The notes: generated by a model from the sequence alone, not told the origin. 64,000 nucleotides of DNA from Pyrococcus kukulkanii (GCF_041647995.1 NZ_JARRIB010000001.1:124001-188000), one strand, 5' to 3'. Counted from the first letter of the stretch, positions 7,370-16,687 are shown. Program-made: numbers and translations.

Positions 7370-7585
7370 TCACCTCCTGCTCTTGATTTCCCTAGCCTCT
7401 CTCTCTGTCTCTCTAAGGATCAGTATGTCGCCAACCCTCACGGGGCCTCTAACGTTCCTCCTAATTACCCTACCCTTATCCCTACCTTCGAGGATTCTAA
7501 CCTTTACCTGAGTCACGTCACCAGTTGTTCCCGTTCTCCCTATGATTTCGATCACTTCAGCTGGATACCCCTCATCCTCCGCCAT
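7370..7585 (-). CDS. rps28e: 30S ribosomal protein S28e
   Basis: 71 residues. It contains the eS28 core [29 protein letters not shown] and the [15 protein letters not shown] segment, ending in the ETEREAR motif shared by the family. It sits near the mRNA exit on the small subunit platform. It lies between L7Ae and L24e. Confidence 0.97.
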
Positions 7586-7633
7586 TCTCTCTCACCCCCA
7601 AAGATGATCGTGAAAGGGGAAAGGAAGGGGAGC

Positions 7634-8005
7634 TCACTTCATGAGCTCCCTAACCTTCATTGCGATTTCCTCAACAAGCTCCCTGGCCTTGCCAGGCTCG
7701 ATTATAGCAACGCTAGCTGCAGCAACCTCAATTCCAGCTGCAGCACCAAGCTCCTTCTTGCTTGGGACATAGATGTAGGGGATCTCCTTCTCCTCACAGA
7801 GTGGTGGAAGGTGCGCAACGATCTCCTCTGGGTCGACATCCTCGGCAATTATAACGAGCTTTGCCTGGCCCCTCTCAACGGCCTTTGTGGTCTCGTTGGT
7901 TCCCTTCCTTATCTTTCCAGTGTCCCTTGCTATTTCTACAGCCTGAAGGGCCTTCTCTGCGAGCTCCTTTGGAACCTCAAACTTTACGTAGCTTGGCTTG
8001 GCCAT
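7634..8005 (-). CDS. rpl7ae: Ribosomal protein L7Ae (also C/D and H/ACA sRNP, RNase P)
   Basis: 123 residues. It binds kink-turns in 23S rRNA, in C/D and H/ACA guide RNAs and in RNase P RNA. Signatures: [27 protein letters not shown] and the [26 protein letters not shown] loop. The start is taken at the second of two adjacent ATGs, giving [12 protein letters not shown] as in its relatives. A TATA box (GCCTTTTAAATTC, minus strand, about 8057-8069) lies 50-60 bp upstream. It heads the L7Ae-S28e-L24e operon. Its sRNA partners are encoded nearby at 3.8 and 5.6 kb. Confidence 0.97.
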   Translation of the reverse strand: MAKPSYVKFEVPKELAEKALQAVEIARDTGKIRKGTNETTKAVERGQAKLVIIAEDVDPEEIVAHLPPLCEEKEIPYIYVPSKKELGAAAGIEVAAASVAIIEPGKARELVEEIAMKVRELMK

Positions 8006-8127
8006 CATCCATCCCTCCTTCAGTCATCGTTCATCTGTCGAGCTTGGTTGAGGTGGAGAATTTAAAAGGCTTGTGGTTCCCAGGAACGTTTTTAAAGACT
8101 GAGTATTTTTCAGGCTTAGGGATCAAC

Positions 8128-8715
8128 GTGAAGAAGGTTTGGAAGTACTTTCCCGGGACATTTACACTTCTCATCCTTATAACGATCGTATTCGCCTACG
8201 AAGTTGTTATTGGTTTCAACAAGGCGATCCTGCAGCTTGCCCAAATAAACCTCCTCGTTTTGTATAGGGGTGAGTGGTGGAGATTAATAACCGCGATATT
8301 CATCCATATGGGCTTCATTCACTTCGCCTTGAACGCCTTCTGGTTGTTCTACCTCGGGATTGATCTAGAAGGCGTCATTGGAACTAAGAGGTTCCTCATA
8401 GTTTTCTTTATTTCGGCCTTAGTTGGGAACGTACTAAGCTTATTTACGCTTCCCCTTGATGTTGCCTCAGGAGGAGCCAGCGGAGGGCTGTTTGGAATAG
8501 TTGGAGCATCTCTGGCAATAGAGGGAGTTTTAAGGAGAAACATGAGCAAGGCCCTAATGAACGCCCTCTTCCTGTTCCTGATAAACAGCATATTCCCTGG
8601 GGTGAATATAATAGCTCACTTTGGAGGCCTTGCCGCTGGTTTGATCTTAGGATACACCTACGGGAAATGGCTAAAGAAAAGGCTAATGGACATGAGCTAC
8701 TGGGTCACATATTGA
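8128..8715 (+). CDS. Rhomboid family intramembrane protease
   Basis: 195 residues with six predicted membrane segments. The catalytic dyad is Ser in GGASGGLFG (segment 4) and His in IAHFGGLAAG (segment 6); the L1 loop motif WWRLITAIFIHMGFIHFALN is present. It cleaves membrane proteins inside the bilayer. The frame runs open far upstream, antisense to L7Ae, but a TATA box (GTTTTTAAAG, about 8088-8097) and an AGGGATC site point to a GTG start at 8128 (VKKVWKYFPG). The 3' end overlaps the convergent nth gene by 11 bp. Confidence 0.9.
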   Translation: MKKVWKYFPGTFTLLILITIVFAYEVVIGFNKAILQLAQINLLVLYRGEWWRLITAIFIHMGFIHFALNAFWLFYLGIDLEGVIGTKRFLIVFFISALVGNVLSLFTLPLDVASGGASGGLFGIVGASLAIEGVLRRNMSKALMNALFLFLINSIFPGVNIIAHFGGLAAGLILGYTYGKWLKKRLMDMSYWVTY

Positions 8716-9352
8716 CTTTAGGACACAGATCTCTAAGGGGACACTCCTCACACCTAGGCTTTATGGGCCTGCAAACCCTCTTTCCATGGTCTACCATAGC
8801 GTGATTAACGTACAGCCACTCCTCCCTGGGAATTAGTTGCTTCAGCCTTTCTTCAACCTCCTCAGGAGAGGCATCCTTGGGAACGAGCCCAAGCCTCTTG
8901 CTTATCCTGTTAACGTGGGTGTCCACGGGAATCGCCGGAATTCCAAACCCATAAGCAAGGACTATGTTGGCGCACTTTCTCCCGATCCCAGGAAGCTTAA
9001 TTAGTTCCTCAAACTTGTCCGGAACTCTACCTTTATACCTCTCAAGGATGATCCTTGAGGACTCTACTATCCACCTCCCCTTGCTCCTCCAGAGGCCAAC
9101 CTTGAGTGATCTCAAAAATTCCTGCATCTCCTCAACGCTGGCCCTTGCAATGTCCTCGATAGTTGGATACCTCTTGAAGAGCTCTTCAGCAACCCTATCA
9201 GTCACCTCGTCCCTGTTCCTTTGGGAGATTATGCACTTAATCAACGCCCTATAGGGATCGCCGGAAACGTGCCTTTCCCTGGGGTAAGTCCTCTTGAGTA
9301 TCTCAACGATTTTGAGGGCCCTAGACCTTAATGAGCTTAAGTCTTCTTCCAT
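8705..9352 (-). CDS. nth: Endonuclease III (DNA N-glycosylase/AP lyase)
   Basis: 215 residues. The helix-hairpin-helix KLPGIGRKCANIVLAYGFG carries the catalytic lysine, and the GPD-type aspartate is in VDTHVNRISKRLG. The C-terminal [4Fe-4S] loop has the spacing C-x6-C-x2-C-x5-C (CRPIKPRCEECPLRDLC). It removes oxidised pyrimidines and nicks the AP site in base excision repair. The start is the ATG at 9352 behind a GGTGGTGG site; a TTG lies one codon upstream. The first 32 bp overlap the end of the upstream gene, implying translational coupling. Confidence 0.95.
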   Translation of the reverse strand: MEEDLSSLRSRALKIVEILKRTYPRERHVSGDPYRALIKCIISQRNRDEVTDRVAEELFKRYPTIEDIARASVEEMQEFLRSLKVGLWRSKGRWIVESSRIILERYKGRVPDKFEELIKLPGIGRKCANIVLAYGFGIPAIPVDTHVNRISKRLGLVPKDASPEEVEERLKQLIPREEWLYVNHAMVDHGKRVCRPIKPRCEECPLRDLCPKVNM

Positions 9353-9749
9353 CAACCACCACCAGGCCAGCCTTTGTCTGAATTACTTTAATTAAGTTTT
9401 CGAACCTTTCCCTGTAAATTTCTTCAAGATTTTGGTTCAAAATTAGAACCTCATTCCCAAGGATCACGACGATATTATCACCGTAAACGAATACCTCCTT
9501 GGGTTCACCTGTGAGCTCGATCTCCAGAACCTCAACTCCCGGCCTTGCTATTATAACTGATGTCTTGTCCGAGACCCTAATGGGAGAAGGGGTTGCCTGG
9601 ACAACCTTGAACTCCAGGGGCTTCCCCAGGATATCTATGGTTACAACTTCCCCAGTCTTTACCTCTCTACCTCTAAGTTTAGCCTTCAAAATCTCGGCGA
9701 AATCCTGGGGTAGCTCTACATTTGCTAGTGGTTTCAAAACTACTTTCAT
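9321..9749 (-). CDS. VAT-N-like/beta-propeller protein (PH1500 type)
   Basis: 142 residues. The first 75 resemble the substrate-recognition N-domain of VAT/Cdc48 (GEVVTIDILGKPLEFKVVQ, SPIRVSDKTSV). The C-terminal part is a run of short beta strands (EVFVYGDNIVVILGNEVLILNQNLEEIY). This is the arrangement of P. horikoshii PH1500, whose C-domains were reported to assemble from a hexamer into a twelve-bladed propeller. It has no ATPase domain; its cellular role is unknown. It is immediately downstream of the Lrp gene (1 bp) and upstream of nth, in one operon. The homology is recalled, not searched. Confidence 0.75.
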   Translation of the reverse strand: MKVVLKPLANVELPQDFAEILKAKLRGREVKTGEVVTIDILGKPLEFKVVQATPSPIRVSDKTSVIIARPGVEVLEIELTGEPKEVFVYGDNIVVILGNEVLILNQNLEEIYRERFENLIKVIQTKAGLVVVDGRRLKLIKV

Positions 9750-10196
9750 TTAGAACACCCTCGCGTAGCCCCACTTCTTGACGCTCGTGAGTATTGAGGT
9801 CTCAGTGCTTTTAATACCATCTATCTTGCCTAGTTTATCGAGAAGGAAGTTCTCTAGCTCCTCGAGGCTCTTCAGGGTTACCTGCATGAATATATCGTGA
9901 GCGCCCGTAGTTATCCCCAGGACGTCAACTTCTTCGAGCTTGGCGAGCTTTTCGGCCACCTCCCTGACTTTGCTGGGCTCAACGTCAACGGCTATGACGG
10001 CCACTATACTGTAGCCAGCCTTGAAAGGGTTTATGAGAGCGGCAAACTTCCTTATTATCCCCCTCTCAACAAGCCTTTTCACCCTCGCCCTGACCGTCGA
10101 TTCTGGAACCCCCAATATTCTTGCGACCTCCGAGTAGCTCATCCTCCCGTCTTCTTGAAGTAAGTGGAGTATCCTCCTGTCAAGCTCATCCAGCAT
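9750..10196 (-). CDS. Lrp/AsnC family transcriptional regulator
   Basis: 148 residues: N-terminal helix-turn-helix (LDELDRRILHLLQEDGRMSYSEVARILGVPESTVRARVKRL) followed by the RAM effector-binding domain (GYSIVAVIAVDVEP, GITTGAHDIFMQVTLKSLEELENFLLDKLG). It is divergent from the class III PLP enzyme at 10315, with a 118-bp AT-rich intergenic region between the two starts, so control of that gene by amino acids is the natural hypothesis. It also heads the operon with the VAT-N-like gene and nth. The effector is not predictable. Confidence 0.92.
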   Translation of the reverse strand: MLDELDRRILHLLQEDGRMSYSEVARILGVPESTVRARVKRLVERGIIRKFAALINPFKAGYSIVAVIAVDVEPSKVREVAEKLAKLEEVDVLGITTGAHDIFMQVTLKSLEELENFLLDKLGKIDGIKSTETSILTSVKKWGYARVF

Positions 10197-10314
10197 TTGC
10201 TTATCACCATTTTTGCTAATTCAACGTTTGTATTAATAAATATTATGATAAATCAACAAAATTTTGGCGAAAAAGTTATCGAATTCAGAAGGATATAGTA
10301 TTAGGGGGAATACC

Positions 10315-11646
10315 ATGGATCCATGGGATGTCGTGGAGAGGTACAATAGGGTGATAGCCCCGGCCAATAGGACTACTTATTTTCCCTTAGTTCCGGTAAA
10401 AGCCGAGAATGCCAAAGTTTGGGATGTGAATGGAAGGGAATATATAGACTTCCTAAGCGATGCAGCGGTTCAAAACGTCGGCCACAACAATCCTAGGGTC
10501 GTTAAGGCGATAAAGGAACAGGTCGAAAAGCTCATTCACGCAACCTATATTTACTCCTTCCCACTGGAGCCACTGCTCTTAGCGGAGAAGCTCGTTGAGA
10601 TTGCCCCGATAGATAACGCTAAGGTCTCTTTTGGACTGAGCGGGGCGGATGCCAACGATGGGGCGATAAAGTTTGCGAGGGCTTACACTAGGAGGCACAC
10701 AATCTTGAGTTACATGAAGAGCTTTTACGGCTCAACTTATGGTGCAATGAGTCTAACAGGATTAGACTTCCACGTCAGGGCAATCGTTGGAGAGTTAAGC
10801 GGAGTTCACTATATCCCCTACCCAAACTGCTATCGCTGTCCGTTCGGTAAAGATCCCAAGAGCTGCAGGATGGAGTGCGTGGAGTACATAAAGGAGAAGT
10901 TCGAAGGAGAGGTTTATGCTGAGGGGGTTGCCGCGCTATTTGCTGAACCCATTCAGGGTGACTCCGGCATGGTTGTCCCTCCCAAGAACTACTTCAAGAA
11001 GGTCAAGAAGATACTTGATGAGCATGGAATACTACTCGTTGTCGATGAAGTGCAGAGCGGTATGGGAAGAACGGGGAAGTGGTTTGCGATAGAGCACTTT
11101 GGGGTTAAACCTGACATAATAACCGTTGCAAAGCCCCTCGGAGGAGGGTTGCCAATAAGCGCAACAATTGGAAGAGCTGAAGTCATGGATTCCCTCCCCC
11201 CACTCAGCCACGCATTCACGCTCTCAGGCAATCCAACTGCGGCTAGAGCTGCCTTAGCCGTCATAGAAGAGATTGAGGAGAAGAACCTCCTAAGGAGGGC
11301 CAAAAAGCTGGGAGAGTATGCAAAGAAGAGGCTGGAGAAGATGAAGGAGGAGCATGAGCTCATAGGAGATGTCAGGGGACTCGGGCTGATGCTTGGGGTT
11401 GAGCTTGTGAAGGACAGGGAAACAAAGGAAAGGGCATTTGAGGAGGCAAAGAAGGTTGTGTGGAGGGCGTTTGAACTTGGCCTAATAGTTGCATTCTTAC
11501 AAGGGAACGTCCTGAGAATCCAGCCTCCCTTAACGATAGAGGAAGAGGTTCTTGAGGAAGGCCTTAACATATTGGAGAGAGCCATAAGTGACGTTGAGGA
11601 AGGAAAGGTTCCAGATGACGTCGTGGAGAAGGTTCAGGGATGGTAA
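10315..11646 (+). CDS. Class III PLP enzyme (aminotransferase or amino acid racemase)
   Basis: 443 residues, PLP fold type I. The Schiff-base lysine is in [12 protein letters not shown], the PLP-binding aspartate in [15 protein letters not shown], and the [20 protein letters not shown] segment is present. Such proteins are often annotated 4-aminobutyrate aminotransferase; in Thermococcales several members are amino acid racemases or ornithine aminotransferases, so the substrate is uncertain. The insert [17 protein letters not shown] carries four cysteines. The frame is open from 10264, but the GGGGGAATACC Shine-Dalgarno context favours the ATG at 10315. It is divergent from an Lrp regulator that probably controls it. 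Confidence 0.88.
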   Translation: MDPWDVVERYNRVIAPANRTTYFPLVPVKAENAKVWDVNGREYIDFLSDAAVQNVGHNNPRVVKAIKEQVEKLIHATYIYSFPLEPLLLAEKLVEIAPIDNAKVSFGLSGADANDGAIKFARAYTRRHTILSYMKSFYGSTYGAMSLTGLDFHVRAIVGELSGVHYIPYPNCYRCPFGKDPKSCRMECVEYIKEKFEGEVYAEGVAALFAEPIQGDSGMVVPPKNYFKKVKKILDEHGILLVVDEVQSGMGRTGKWFAIEHFGVKPDIITVAKPLGGGLPISATIGRAEVMDSLPPLSHAFTLSGNPTAARAALAVIEEIEEKNLLRRAKKLGEYAKKRLEKMKEEHELIGDVRGLGLMLGVELVKDRETKERAFEEAKKVVWRAFELGLIVAFLQGNVLRIQPPLTIEEEVLEEGLNILERAISDVEEGKVPDDVVEKVQGW

Positions 11647-11678
11647 AGTTTATATCCTTATAGTGTCCATTAGCAACT

Positions 11679-12596
11679 ATGGAAGTTAATAAAATCATCC
11701 CGATAATCGTTGTCTTATTTTTTCTTATCATAATCTTTGAGGCGGGACTTTATGAAGGAATTAAAGATAGGGCTAAAGATATCAAAGTCGAAGCATATTA
11801 CCAAAGATACTCGAGCGTCGATGCATTCAGGGTTCTCTTCATCGATGGCATGATTGGAGCGTACTACATCCCTCATTGGATGGACAACCCAGTCGTTTTT
11901 GTACCCTCGGGGTCAATTCGAGGAGAGTACTCTAAGATGGCCATGAAGATATATGATGAGAAAAAGGAGCTTTTCGAAAGGGATCTGAAAAAATACATAA
12001 AAGAATCGGAGGATGTGGAATGGGCCTCCTTATACCTATTTAGTCTGGCCAACTTCAAGTTCCGTGAAATTGACCTGGGAAGGAACGTTGTAGAAGTCGA
12101 TATTCTTCCACCCCAACCTTACAAATTTTTCCTTGACCACCCAATCCTCTCAAGCTTCTTGGTGTTTGTGATATTTCTCATCCTCTACTCTTTCTCCCTA
12201 TTAGACGTTTTTAAATCGGCTAGAGTTTTAGCAATCTTAGCAGTTCTTGCGGTCTTAACGTTCCTTATTCCTTATCATCTAGTTGACCTAAGTCCCCCAG
12301 TAGATTTCGAGACTCTCAAAAATTTCGATGGAGCAGTTGTTACCGAGGATGAGTATTTCGTGAGGAACGTCACATGTGAAGAGGCGTACAACATAATTAT
12401 GAAGCATTACCCCATCAAAATCCCAAGCAAATGCACCAAATGCTTCATAGCCATAGAGGAGGAATACGTTGCTAAATCATTAAACGTTTCACAAGATATC
12501 AGGAGAGAACTCCTAAAGATTGCTAAAGAAGATAGAAAAGAATACTGCAGGGAAAACGCGACAATGCTAGGAGTTCCTCTTAAAGGAGACAAATAG
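11679..12596 (+). CDS. Membrane protein of unknown function
   Basis: 305 residues not assigned to a family. One N-terminal membrane segment (about 6-24), an extracellular-looking domain (25-150), two further membrane segments (about 155-200), then a C-terminal domain with a CTKC pair and Cys in EYC. The TATA box TTTATATCC (11649-11657) lies about 25 bp before the ATG, so the mRNA should be leaderless. The last 30 bp overlap a possible decayed gene on the other strand. Confidence 0.75.
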   Translation: MEVNKIIPIIVVLFFLIIIFEAGLYEGIKDRAKDIKVEAYYQRYSSVDAFRVLFIDGMIGAYYIPHWMDNPVVFVPSGSIRGEYSKMAMKIYDEKKELFERDLKKYIKESEDVEWASLYLFSLANFKFREIDLGRNVVEVDILPPQPYKFFLDHPILSSFLVFVIFLILYSFSLLDVFKSARVLAILAVLAVLTFLIPYHLVDLSPPVDFETLKNFDGAVVTEDEYFVRNVTCEEAYNIIMKHYPIKIPSKCTKCFIAIEEEYVAKSLNVSQDIRRELLKIAKEDRKEYCRENATMLGVPLKGDK

Positions 12597-12900
12597 TGCG
12601 ATAATCCAGTTCCCCTTGTACTTGGCATAGTCACTCCACTCTGCAACAAAAACTAAGTTCGCTGGGGAATAGAGGTTATCAGGCTTAGTCGACCTGTACA
12701 CTTCGTAGGCTTTTAACATCTGGAATAAGAGTCCAAGTCAAGTTTACTACATCCCATGCCTACTGAAACTGCTCTGAGTTCTATTTTTCCTTCTGCTGCC
12801 ACTATAGGGAAATTGCAAAATATGAGGCACCAGTGCCATCAATCCCAGGGCCAAAGGTAAAATTAATTTTTCACCCGGATTGCCAAAAGAGCGATTTTGA
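12567..12900 (-). pseudogene. Decayed gene fragment
   Basis: This fills most of the 384-bp gap between the membrane protein and the PadR gene. On the minus strand a protein-like stretch can be read (KAYEVYRSTKPDNLYSPANL, then FVAEWSDYAKYKGNWIIALF) ending at a TAG at 12567-12569. Further upstream, in other frames, are SVGMGCSKLDLDS and TFGPGIDGTGASYF, separated by a stop and frame changes. The composition looks like a formerly coding gene; the family is not recognised. Confidence 0.4.
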
Positions 12901-12992
12901 TTAGTAGTTTTTGTAGGCGTTTGTTTTTATGTGATAAAACTGCTGGGTTAAGTTTATAAGTGATATATCGTTAGATATGTTTGGTGATATGT

Positions 12993-13448
12993 TTGGAGAA
13001 ACCAAAGCTGAGAGGCTACCTTAGGCTACTGATCCTCCACATGCTGAAGGAGAAACCCATGCACGGTTACGCGATAATGACCGAGCTGGAAAAGAGGTAT
13101 GGGATTCCAGAACCGAGTGCTGGAGCAATTTACCCAGTTCTCTCCGAGCTTAAGAGACTAAAGCTCATCGAGATGGAGGGTAGAGGAAAGAGAGAAAAAA
13201 AGGTCTACAGGATAACCGAGGAAGGATTAAAGTTCTTAGAAGAGAACCGGGAGGAATTAAATGAAATTCTGCAAAAAATTGAAGCTTATAAGGAATTTTC
13301 GAAGCTTGGAGGGAGAGAGCTCGCGAAGACAATGAAGGAGCTTCTCGAAAAACTTCCAGAGCTAAATGAGAATCAGAAAGAAAGAATTAGAGAAGAGATT
13401 CTCGAGTTTACCAGGAGGATAAAACTCATTCTCCTGGGAGGTGATTAA
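12993..13448 (+). CDS. PadR family transcriptional regulator
   Basis: 151 residues. PadR winged helix: LRLLILHMLKEKPMHGYAIMTELEKRYG, PSAGAIYPVLSELKRLKLIE and RKVYRITEEGLKFL-type wing, then a C-terminal coiled dimerisation region. The start is most likely the TTG at 12993, six bases after a GGTGAT site; alternative in-frame TTG/GTG codons lie at 12981 and 12984. The upstream region has repeated ATAT(A/G)T(C/T) words around 12961-12990 that could be an operator. It ends 1 bp before the ABC ATPase gene, so it probably represses its own exporter operon. Confidence 0.9.
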   Translation: MEKPKLRGYLRLLILHMLKEKPMHGYAIMTELEKRYGIPEPSAGAIYPVLSELKRLKLIEMEGRGKREKKVYRITEEGLKFLEENREELNEILQKIEAYKEFSKLGGRELAKTMKELLEKLPELNENQKERIREEILEFTRRIKLILLGGD

Positions 13449-14435
13449 ATGTACGCAATAGAAGTTAAGGATCTCGTGAAAAAGTACGGGGACTTTACAG
13501 CCGTAAAAGGAATCAGCTTCAAAGTAAAGAAGGGAGAGATATTTGCATTCCTGGGGCCAAACGGAGCTGGAAAAACTACAACAGTCCACGTCCTAACGAC
13601 CCTCCTGAAGCCAACATCAGGCAAGGCCATAGTTGCCGGGCACGATGTAGTTAAGGAGCCTATGGAGGTAAGGAAGAAGATAGGAATAGTTTTCCAAGAT
13701 CCGAGCGTTGACAGGGAGCTAACAGCCTATGAAAACATGTACATCCATGGAAGGATCTATGGGCTGGGAGGGAGAGAGCTTAAGGAGAAGATTGAAAGGC
13801 TATTGAAGTTCGTTGAGCTGTGGAAGTTCAAGGATAGGCCTGTCAAGTACTTCTCCGGAGGGATGCAGAGAAGGCTCGAAATCGCTAGGGCCTTACTTCA
13901 CGAGCCCGAGATATTATTCTTGGACGAGCCCACGATAGGCCTAGATCCCCAAACAAGGGCTCGCATTTGGGACTACATAAAAACGATGAAGGAAGAGCAT
14001 GACATGACGATATTCCTAACAACCCACTACATGGATGAAGCCGAGCAATTAGCAGATAAGATAGCGATCATAGACCATGGAAAGATAATAGCGGAGGGCA
14101 CGGCCGAGGAGCTAAAGAAGCTCGTTGGAAACGACATCATCTACCTCAGACTCGAAAGTCCTAAAGAGGAATTAAAATGCCTAAAAGCTGATTTCATAAG
14201 AGGATGCAAGCTTCTTCCAGATGGTAGGGTTAGGATAGACGTTGAAAACGCAACTGAGGCTTTGCCAAAGCTGTTTGAGCTTGCCCAAAGGTCAGGAGTT
14301 AAGATCCTCGAGGTTACGTACCACAGGCCGACCCTAAACGATGTCTTCCTGCACTTAACTGGAAGGGAGATCAGGGACGAGGGTGGAGAGCAGAATGTTG
14401 CTAGAGGGATTATGAGGGGCAGAATGAGGAGGTGA
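13449..14435 (+). CDS. ABC transporter ATPase (DrrA-like exporter)
   Basis: 328 residues. Walker A GPNGAGKTT (about 38-46), Q-loop in GIVFQDPSVD, signature FSGGMQRRLEIARAL, Walker B EILFLDEPTIGLDP and switch His in LTTHYMDEAEQ. The C-terminal extension of about 90 residues is typical of the DrrA/CcmA daunorubicin-type group. It powers the membrane subunit encoded next, with which its end overlaps or abuts. Substrate (drug, lipid or peptide) unknown. Regulated together with the adjacent padR gene. Confidence 0.94.
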   Translation: MYAIEVKDLVKKYGDFTAVKGISFKVKKGEIFAFLGPNGAGKTTTVHVLTTLLKPTSGKAIVAGHDVVKEPMEVRKKIGIVFQDPSVDRELTAYENMYIHGRIYGLGGRELKEKIERLLKFVELWKFKDRPVKYFSGGMQRRLEIARALLHEPEILFLDEPTIGLDPQTRARIWDYIKTMKEEHDMTIFLTTHYMDEAEQLADKIAIIDHGKIIAEGTAEELKKLVGNDIIYLRLESPKEELKCLKADFIRGCKLLPDGRVRIDVENATEALPKLFELAQRSGVKILEVTYHRPTLNDVFLHLTGREIRDEGGEQNVARGIMRGRMRR

Positions 14436-14440
14436 ATAAG

Positions 14441-15205
14441 ATGAGGGTTCTCGCTACAATGATCTATAGGGAGCTTAAGAGGTTCATACGCTCAAGGGCG
14501 AGGGTTATTGGCTCCCTGTTAAATCCGCTTATATGGCTCATATTCTTCGGAAAGGGATGGGCTGGTGCATTCAACTTCCCTGGGGCAAGAATGATCTTTG
14601 GAGGAGTCGACTACATGACTTACCTCGTCCCAGGAATAGTGGCAATGACGGTTTTCAACATGGGCTTCATGCAGGGGATAACAGTCATATGGGACAGACA
14701 GTTCGGATTCCTCAAGGAGTTGCTTGTAGCTCCAGCATCAAGGGTTGAGGCAATAATTGGGAGGAGCATTGGAGGAGCATTAACGGCCCTTATCCAAGGG
14801 ACTATAATATTAATCCTGAGCTTCACGATAGCCGACCTAAAAGTTTCAGGGGTTCCGCCTACACTTGCATTGGCATTCCTCGTAGGAGTAGCAGTTTCCG
14901 GCCTTGGAATGGCGATAGCAATGAAAATGACGTCCATGGAGGGCTTCCAGATAATAGTGACCATGCTCATGCTCCCAATGACGTTCCTTAGCGGGGCTTT
15001 CTATCCCATAAGCACGATGCCAGAATGGATGCAGTACTTAGCGAAGATTAATCCACTAACGTACGCTGTTGATGGTGCGAGGTATTACCTAGCGGGAATC
15101 CAGCCAACGTTTTCGCTGACAACTGACTGGCTAGTCCTGGGACTGCTAGCGGTAGTGTTCGTTGGAATAGCTGCCCTAGAGTTCAGAAAGGCAACCATCG
15201 ACTGA
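14441..15205 (+). CDS. ABC-2 type transporter permease (DrrB-like)
   Basis: 254 residues with six membrane segments and the ABC-2 signature near FQIIVTMLMLPMTFLSGAFYPISTMPEWMQYLAKINPLTY. The N-terminal amphipathic helix (YRELKRFIRSRARV) is typical. The start is placed at the ATG at 14441, six bases after GGAGGTG; a GTG at 14432 is in frame but lies within the Shine-Dalgarno site. It forms the exporter with the preceding ATPase. Confidence 0.93.
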   Translation: MRVLATMIYRELKRFIRSRARVIGSLLNPLIWLIFFGKGWAGAFNFPGARMIFGGVDYMTYLVPGIVAMTVFNMGFMQGITVIWDRQFGFLKELLVAPASRVEAIIGRSIGGALTALIQGTIILILSFTIADLKVSGVPPTLALAFLVGVAVSGLGMAIAMKMTSMEGFQIIVTMLMLPMTFLSGAFYPISTMPEWMQYLAKINPLTYAVDGARYYLAGIQPTFSLTTDWLVLGLLAVVFVGIAALEFRKATID

Positions 15206-15260
15206 TTGATGTAGCAAGATTATTATACTTTCCTTACATCATTTTTCTTTAGGTGGTTCA

Positions 15261-16592
15261 ATGTTCGTGAATAGAAAGAGGGAGCTCGAATTTCTCGAGA
15301 GGAAATGGAGGGAAAGTAAGGCTCAACTAATAATCATCTATGGGAGGAGAAGAGTTGGAAAAACCATGCTTCTTAAGGAATTCCTGAAAGGGAAAAAGGG
15401 GGTGTACTTCCTAGCGACTGCCGATTCACTTCTCGAGAACACTAGGAGGCTCTCGGAGAAGTTCGTCGAGCTGACCGGAAGGGAATACTTCAAGGACGTT
15501 AATGACATCGGAAAGTTGCTCCAGTATCTTGCCGAAGAGATCAGGGAAGAAAGGATCTGCGTGATCATCGACGAATTCCAGTACCTAATGTCCCTAAACC
15601 CAGGAATCCTAAGCGTTCTTCAAAGAGCCTGGGATGAGCACCTTAAAGACACCAACGTGTTTCTAGTCTTATGCGGCTCATCGATTGGTATGATGGAGAA
15701 AACTATGGAGTACAAAAGTCCGCTGTACGGGAGGAGAACCGGACAATGGAAGGTTGAGCCCTTCGACATCAGGGGAATAGCGGAGATGTTTCCCGATGAG
15801 AGTATGGAAAACCTAGTAAAGATATATGCAGTTTTCGGGGGGATTCCTTATTACCTTGACCTAATAAGGGGACTAGAACCCGAAGAGGCAATACGGGAAA
15901 AAGTCCTCCAGAAGGGAGAAGTTCTCTATGAGGAGCCGGAATTCCTTCTCAGGGAAGAACTTAGAGAGCCCAGGGTGTACAAGTTGATACTAAAGGGGTT
16001 ATCATTAGGATACGAGTCCCTGGGAGAGCTGATGAACTACACGGGACTAGACAGGGGAAACATCTCGAAGTACATTGAAACCCTTGAACGACTTGATTTA
16101 GTTGGCTACGAGCTCCCCTACGGGAAGAGAAAGAGAGGGAGATACTATATTAAGGACAACTTCTTCAACTTCTGGTTCCGCTTCGTATATCCAAACCTCA
16201 ACGACCTTGAAATAGGCTTGATCGATGAGGTGTGGGCTAAGATAGAACGCGATCTCAACCAATACTATGGCCAAATGTTCGAGAGGCTCGTCAGGGAAAT
16301 GTTTAAGTTGAAAATAATGGACTTCGGTCAGAGAAGCGTTTCTAGGTGGTGGCATAGGGACAAGGAGATAGATGCCGTGTTGGAGCTTAAGGATGGACTA
16401 ATGTTCGTCGAGGTTAAGTGGAAAAAATTAAAGAGGGGAGAAGCAGAGAGTATCCTTGAAGAGCTTAAGAGGAAAGCAGAGGCATTCAACGCCAAGGAAA
16501 AAAGATTCCTGCTCATAGCAAAGGAAATTAAGGGTAAAACTTCCGAGATGCTTGATTTGAGGGATTTGGAAGAGATTATAAGAGGGCGATGA
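15261..16592 (+). CDS. Archaeal AAA+ ATPase with DUF234 C-terminus
   Basis: 443 residues. Walker A IYGRRRVGKTMLL (about 27-39), Walker B VCVIIDEFQYL, sensor-like LVLCGSSIGMME, then a winged helix (YESLGELMNYTGLDRGNISKYIETLERLDLVGYE) and a C-terminal PD-(D/E)XK-like domain (DAVLELKDGLMFVEVKWKK), the DUF234 region. This family is abundant and mobile in Thermococcales; the function is unknown, and a defence or DNA-processing role is often suspected. TATA ATTATTATAC at about 15220 and SD AGGTGG support the ATG start. The IS607 element lies directly downstream. Confidence 0.88.
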   Translation: MFVNRKRELEFLERKWRESKAQLIIIYGRRRVGKTMLLKEFLKGKKGVYFLATADSLLENTRRLSEKFVELTGREYFKDVNDIGKLLQYLAEEIREERICVIIDEFQYLMSLNPGILSVLQRAWDEHLKDTNVFLVLCGSSIGMMEKTMEYKSPLYGRRTGQWKVEPFDIRGIAEMFPDESMENLVKIYAVFGGIPYYLDLIRGLEPEEAIREKVLQKGEVLYEEPEFLLREELREPRVYKLILKGLSLGYESLGELMNYTGLDRGNISKYIETLERLDLVGYELPYGKRKRGRYYIKDNFFNFWFRFVYPNLNDLEIGLIDEVWAKIERDLNQYYGQMFERLVREMFKLKIMDFGQRSVSRWWHRDKEIDAVLELKDGLMFVEVKWKKLKRGEAESILEELKRKAEAFNAKEKRFLLIAKEIKGKTSEMLDLRDLEEIIRGR

Positions 16593-16687
16593 TTGAGATT
16601 GGCTGTTTCAAACTGTTTTTGTTTTTGTAGTAGTTTGTAGAAAATAGTGGAAAAATATATAAAGGTGTTGTGGAGAAGTGGGTCTGT

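Noticed and set aside
6294-8005. Expected ndk gene downstream of L7Ae-S28e-L24e
   Set aside because: Only an EamA transporter follows; ndk is elsewhere in Pyrococcus as far as I recall, so its absence is not remarkable.
7861-8127. Upstream extension of the rhomboid gene over the L7Ae gene
   Set aside because: It is antisense to L7Ae, contains the TATA box of the rhomboid gene, and has no family similarity.
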